Under the pieces are notes generated by a model. The model saw nothing but the letters and a program-made list of their open reading frames with translations, did no database searches and had not been told where the DNA came from. The position numbers and the translations under genes were made by a program. A stretch of DNA of 64,000 nt, taken from the NCBI GenBank assembly GCA_947259045.1, contig CAMYKZ010000013.1:1-64000 (forward strand). Reading direction: 5' to 3'. This DNA is from an uncultured Afifella sp. (GTDB taxonomy: Bacteria; Pseudomonadota; Alphaproteobacteria; Rhizobiales; Afifellaceae). This document shows, one piece after another, positions 62,247-64,000 of this stretch. The stretch's first letter is position 1. Every line of letters starts with the position of its first letter.

Positions 62247-64000
62247 CTATCCGGCAAACATCATCCAGGTGACAAGAGCCGCCACACCGATCATCATCGC
62301 GAATGCATAATGGTAGAGATAGCCGGTCTGCACTTTCACGGCCCAGCGGTTCGTGACCAGCAGGACAAGTGACGAAATCCCATCCGGCCCGAAACGGTCG
62401 ATAAAACCGCCGTCGCCCCGCTTCCAGAGGATACGGCCCAGCGCAAATGCCGGCCGCACAAACAAAAAATCAAACAGTTCGTCAAAGTACCATTTGTTGA
62501 GCAGGAAGCGGTATAGCCCGTTATGCTCATTTGCCAGGGCCTTCGGAATGTCGGGCCGGACAATATAAAACCAGTAGGCGGTTGCCAGGCCAACCAGCAT
62601 GGCAATGAACGGCGAGGCTTTTACCCAGAACGGAACATGGTGGAGTTCCTCCAGGATTTCATTGGTTTCACTGACAAACAAGGATTGCTGCCAGAATGCC
62701 CTAAAGTGATCGGCTTCGACGAAATCGGCATGGAAAATAAACCCTGCAAAAAGTGCGCCCGCCGCCAGAATATAAAGCGGCACAAGCATCACCTTCGGGC
62801 TTTCGTGCGCGTTTTCCATCACATCGGCCGGCGCCCGGGCCTTGCCGTGGAACGTCATGAAGAACAGACGCCAGGAATAGAATGATGTGAACACCGCGGC
62901 CAGAACCAGACAGATAAACGCGAACCCGGCCGCTCCATTGTGCCCGGCAAATGCGGCTTCGACGACCGCATCCTTTGAGAAAAATCCGGCGGTTCCAATC
63001 AGTGTTCCAGGGATGCCGACGCCGGTCAGGGCAATCGTACCGACGAACATCAGCCAGTACGTCGCCGGGATCTTGGATTTCAGCCCGCCCATCTTGCGCA
63101 TGTCCTGCTCGTCGGACACCGCGTGAATCACGGAACCGGCCCCAAGGAACAGCAGCGCTTTGAAGAAAGCATGGGTAAACAGGTGAAAGATTGCCACCGA
63201 ATAGGCGCCGAGCCCCAGGGCCACGAACATGTAGCCAAGCTGAGAGCAGGTCGAATAGGCAATCACCCGCTTGATGTCGTTTTGCACAAGACCGACGGAT
63301 GCCGCAAACAACGCCGTAAAAGCGCCGACCATCGTCACCACAAGAAGGGCGGTGTGGCTGAGCTCGAAAATCGGCGAAAGCCGCGCAACCATGAAGACGC
63401 CGGCAGTGACCATCGTCGCGGCATGGATCAGCGCAGAGACCGGGGTCGGTCCCTCCATCGCATCGGGCAACCACGTGTGCAACGGAACCTGAGCGGATTT
63501 TCCCATGGCGCCAAGGAACAGAAGAAGACAGATGATCGTCATCACGGCGCTGCCGCCGATATAATCATGGCCGAAAATGCTCAGTGCCGCATCATCACCT
63601 CCGGCGACAGCCTGCGCGTTGGCGAAGATGGTGTCGAAATTGATTGAGCCGAACACCACAAAGACACCAAAAATACCAAGGGCAAAACCGAAGTCTCCGA
63701 TCCGGTTGACGACAAACGCCTTGATCGCGGCAGCATTCGCCGAAGGCTTGTGGTACCAAAATCCGATCAGCAAATAGGATGCCAGGCCGACACCTTCCCA
63801 ACCAAAGAACATCTGCAGCAAATTGTCCGCCGTCACCAGCATCAGCATGGCGAAGGTGAACAGCGACAGATAGGCAAAGAACCGCGGCCGGTGCGGATCA
63901 TGTTGCATATAGCCGATGGAATAGATGTGCACGAGCGTCGAGACAGTCGTCACGACGACCAGCATGACAACGGTCAGTGTATCGATGCGCAGCGCCCAGT
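62247..64000 (-). CDS. nuoL: NADH-quinone oxidoreductase subunit L (5' end outside window)
   Basis: About 584 C-terminal codons are visible; the reading frame continues through the window edge ([15 protein letters not shown] at the boundary), so the gene starts beyond 64000. Largest antiporter-like complex I subunit with the long lateral helix near the C-terminus. Conserved [45 protein letters not shown] (core [16 protein letters not shown]) and [15 protein letters not shown] are present. nuoL-nuoM-nuoN is the normal end of the nuo operon. Confidence 0.97.
   Translation of the reverse strand, partial: WALRIDTLTVVMLVVVTTVSTLVHIYSIGYMQHDPHRPRFFAYLSLFTFAMLMLVTADNLLQMFFGWEGVGLASYLLIGFWYHKPSANAAAIKAFVVNRIGDFGFALGIFGVFVVFGSINFDTIFANAQAVAGGDDAALSIFGHDYIGGSAVMTIICLLLFLGAMGKSAQVPLHTWLPDAMEGPTPVSALIHAATMVTAGVFMVARLSPIFELSHTALLVVTMVGAFTALFAASVGLVQNDIKRVIAYSTCSQLGYMFVALGLGAYSVAIFHLFTHAFFKALLFLGAGSVIHAVSDEQDMRKMGGLKSKIPATYWLMFVGTIALTGVGIPGTLIGTAGFFSKDAVVEAAFAGHNGAAGFAFICLVLAAVFTSFYSWRLFFMTFHGKARAPADVMENAHESPKVMLVPLYILAAGALFAGFIFHADFVEADHFRAFWQQSLFVSETNEILEELHHVPFWVKASPFIAMLVGLATAYWFYIVRPDIPKALANEHNGLYRFLLNKWYFDELFDFLFVRPAFALGRILWKRGDGGFIDRFGPDGISSLVLLVTNRWAVKVQTGYLYHYAFAMMIGVAALVTWMMFAG

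Overview
The window is a gene-dense (short gaps, many 1-11 bp overlaps), GC-rich housekeeping segment of an alphaproteobacterial chromosome, most like Hyphomicrobiales (Rhizobiales). The basis is gene order: nifR3/dusB-ntrB next to fused ispDF; lipA-coq10 and pdhABC-lpd near eno, kdsA, pyrG, secG and tpiA; ppiD-trp-moaC-moeA-lexA-comEC-gltX-gltA; lpxB-lpxI-lpxA-fabZ-lpxD-bamA-rseP-dxr-cdsA-uppS-frr-pyrH-tsf-rpsB-dnaE; and lolD-lolC-proS-DUF1467-mce-rnj-birA-nuoNML. Family-level hints agree: PdhB carries its own lipoyl domain, ProRS is the short type, LpxI replaces LpxH, and LexA boxes follow the alphaproteobacterial direct-repeat pattern. No rRNA, tRNA, CRISPR array, IS element or prophage was seen.

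Region by region. 1-3.6 kb: 5' part of ntrB, a frameshifted dusB, ispDF, pncC and a lipoprotein. 3.7-7.6 kb: a fused membrane/spermidine-synthase-like protein, a Coq10/RatA START protein, lipA and a small GlsB-type membrane protein. 7.6-13.5 kb: lpd, pdhC, pdhB, pdhA and an FtsB-like protein. 13.7-20 kb: eno, a tiny lipoprotein, kdsA, a VOC protein, pyrG, secG and tpiA. 20.2-28.7 kb (plus strand): ppiD, trpE, trpG, trpD, trpC, moaC, moeA and lexA. 28.7-33.9 kb: comEC, gltX and gltA. 33.9-48.5 kb (minus strand): a long envelope, isoprenoid and translation cluster from lpxB back to rpsB. 48.7-56.4 kb: dnaE, a tiny SOS-type membrane peptide gene, lolD, lolC, proS, a structured gene-free stretch and a DUF1467 gene. 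56.4-64 kb: mce, rnj, birA, nuoN, nuoM and most of nuoL.

How the parts fit. LipA makes the lipoyl groups used by PdhB and PdhC, which Lpd re-oxidises; Eno and TpiA feed the complex and GltA consumes its acetyl-CoA. IspDF and Dxr make isoprenoid precursors for UppS. The LpxA/D/B/I and FabZ cluster, KdsA, BamA, LolCD and RseP build and police the outer membrane. RpsB, Tsf, Frr, GltX and ProS serve translation.

The most interesting points are (1) an unlisted 32-codon membrane peptide gene between lolD and dnaE whose promoter carries a LexA-like box, a candidate SidA-type division inhibitor; (2) a 7-bp tandem duplication that breaks dusB; (3) ribosomal protein S2 extended by a repeat-rich linker plus a helix-hairpin-helix-like module; and (4) a structured, terminator-ended stretch upstream of proS that may encode a small RNA.
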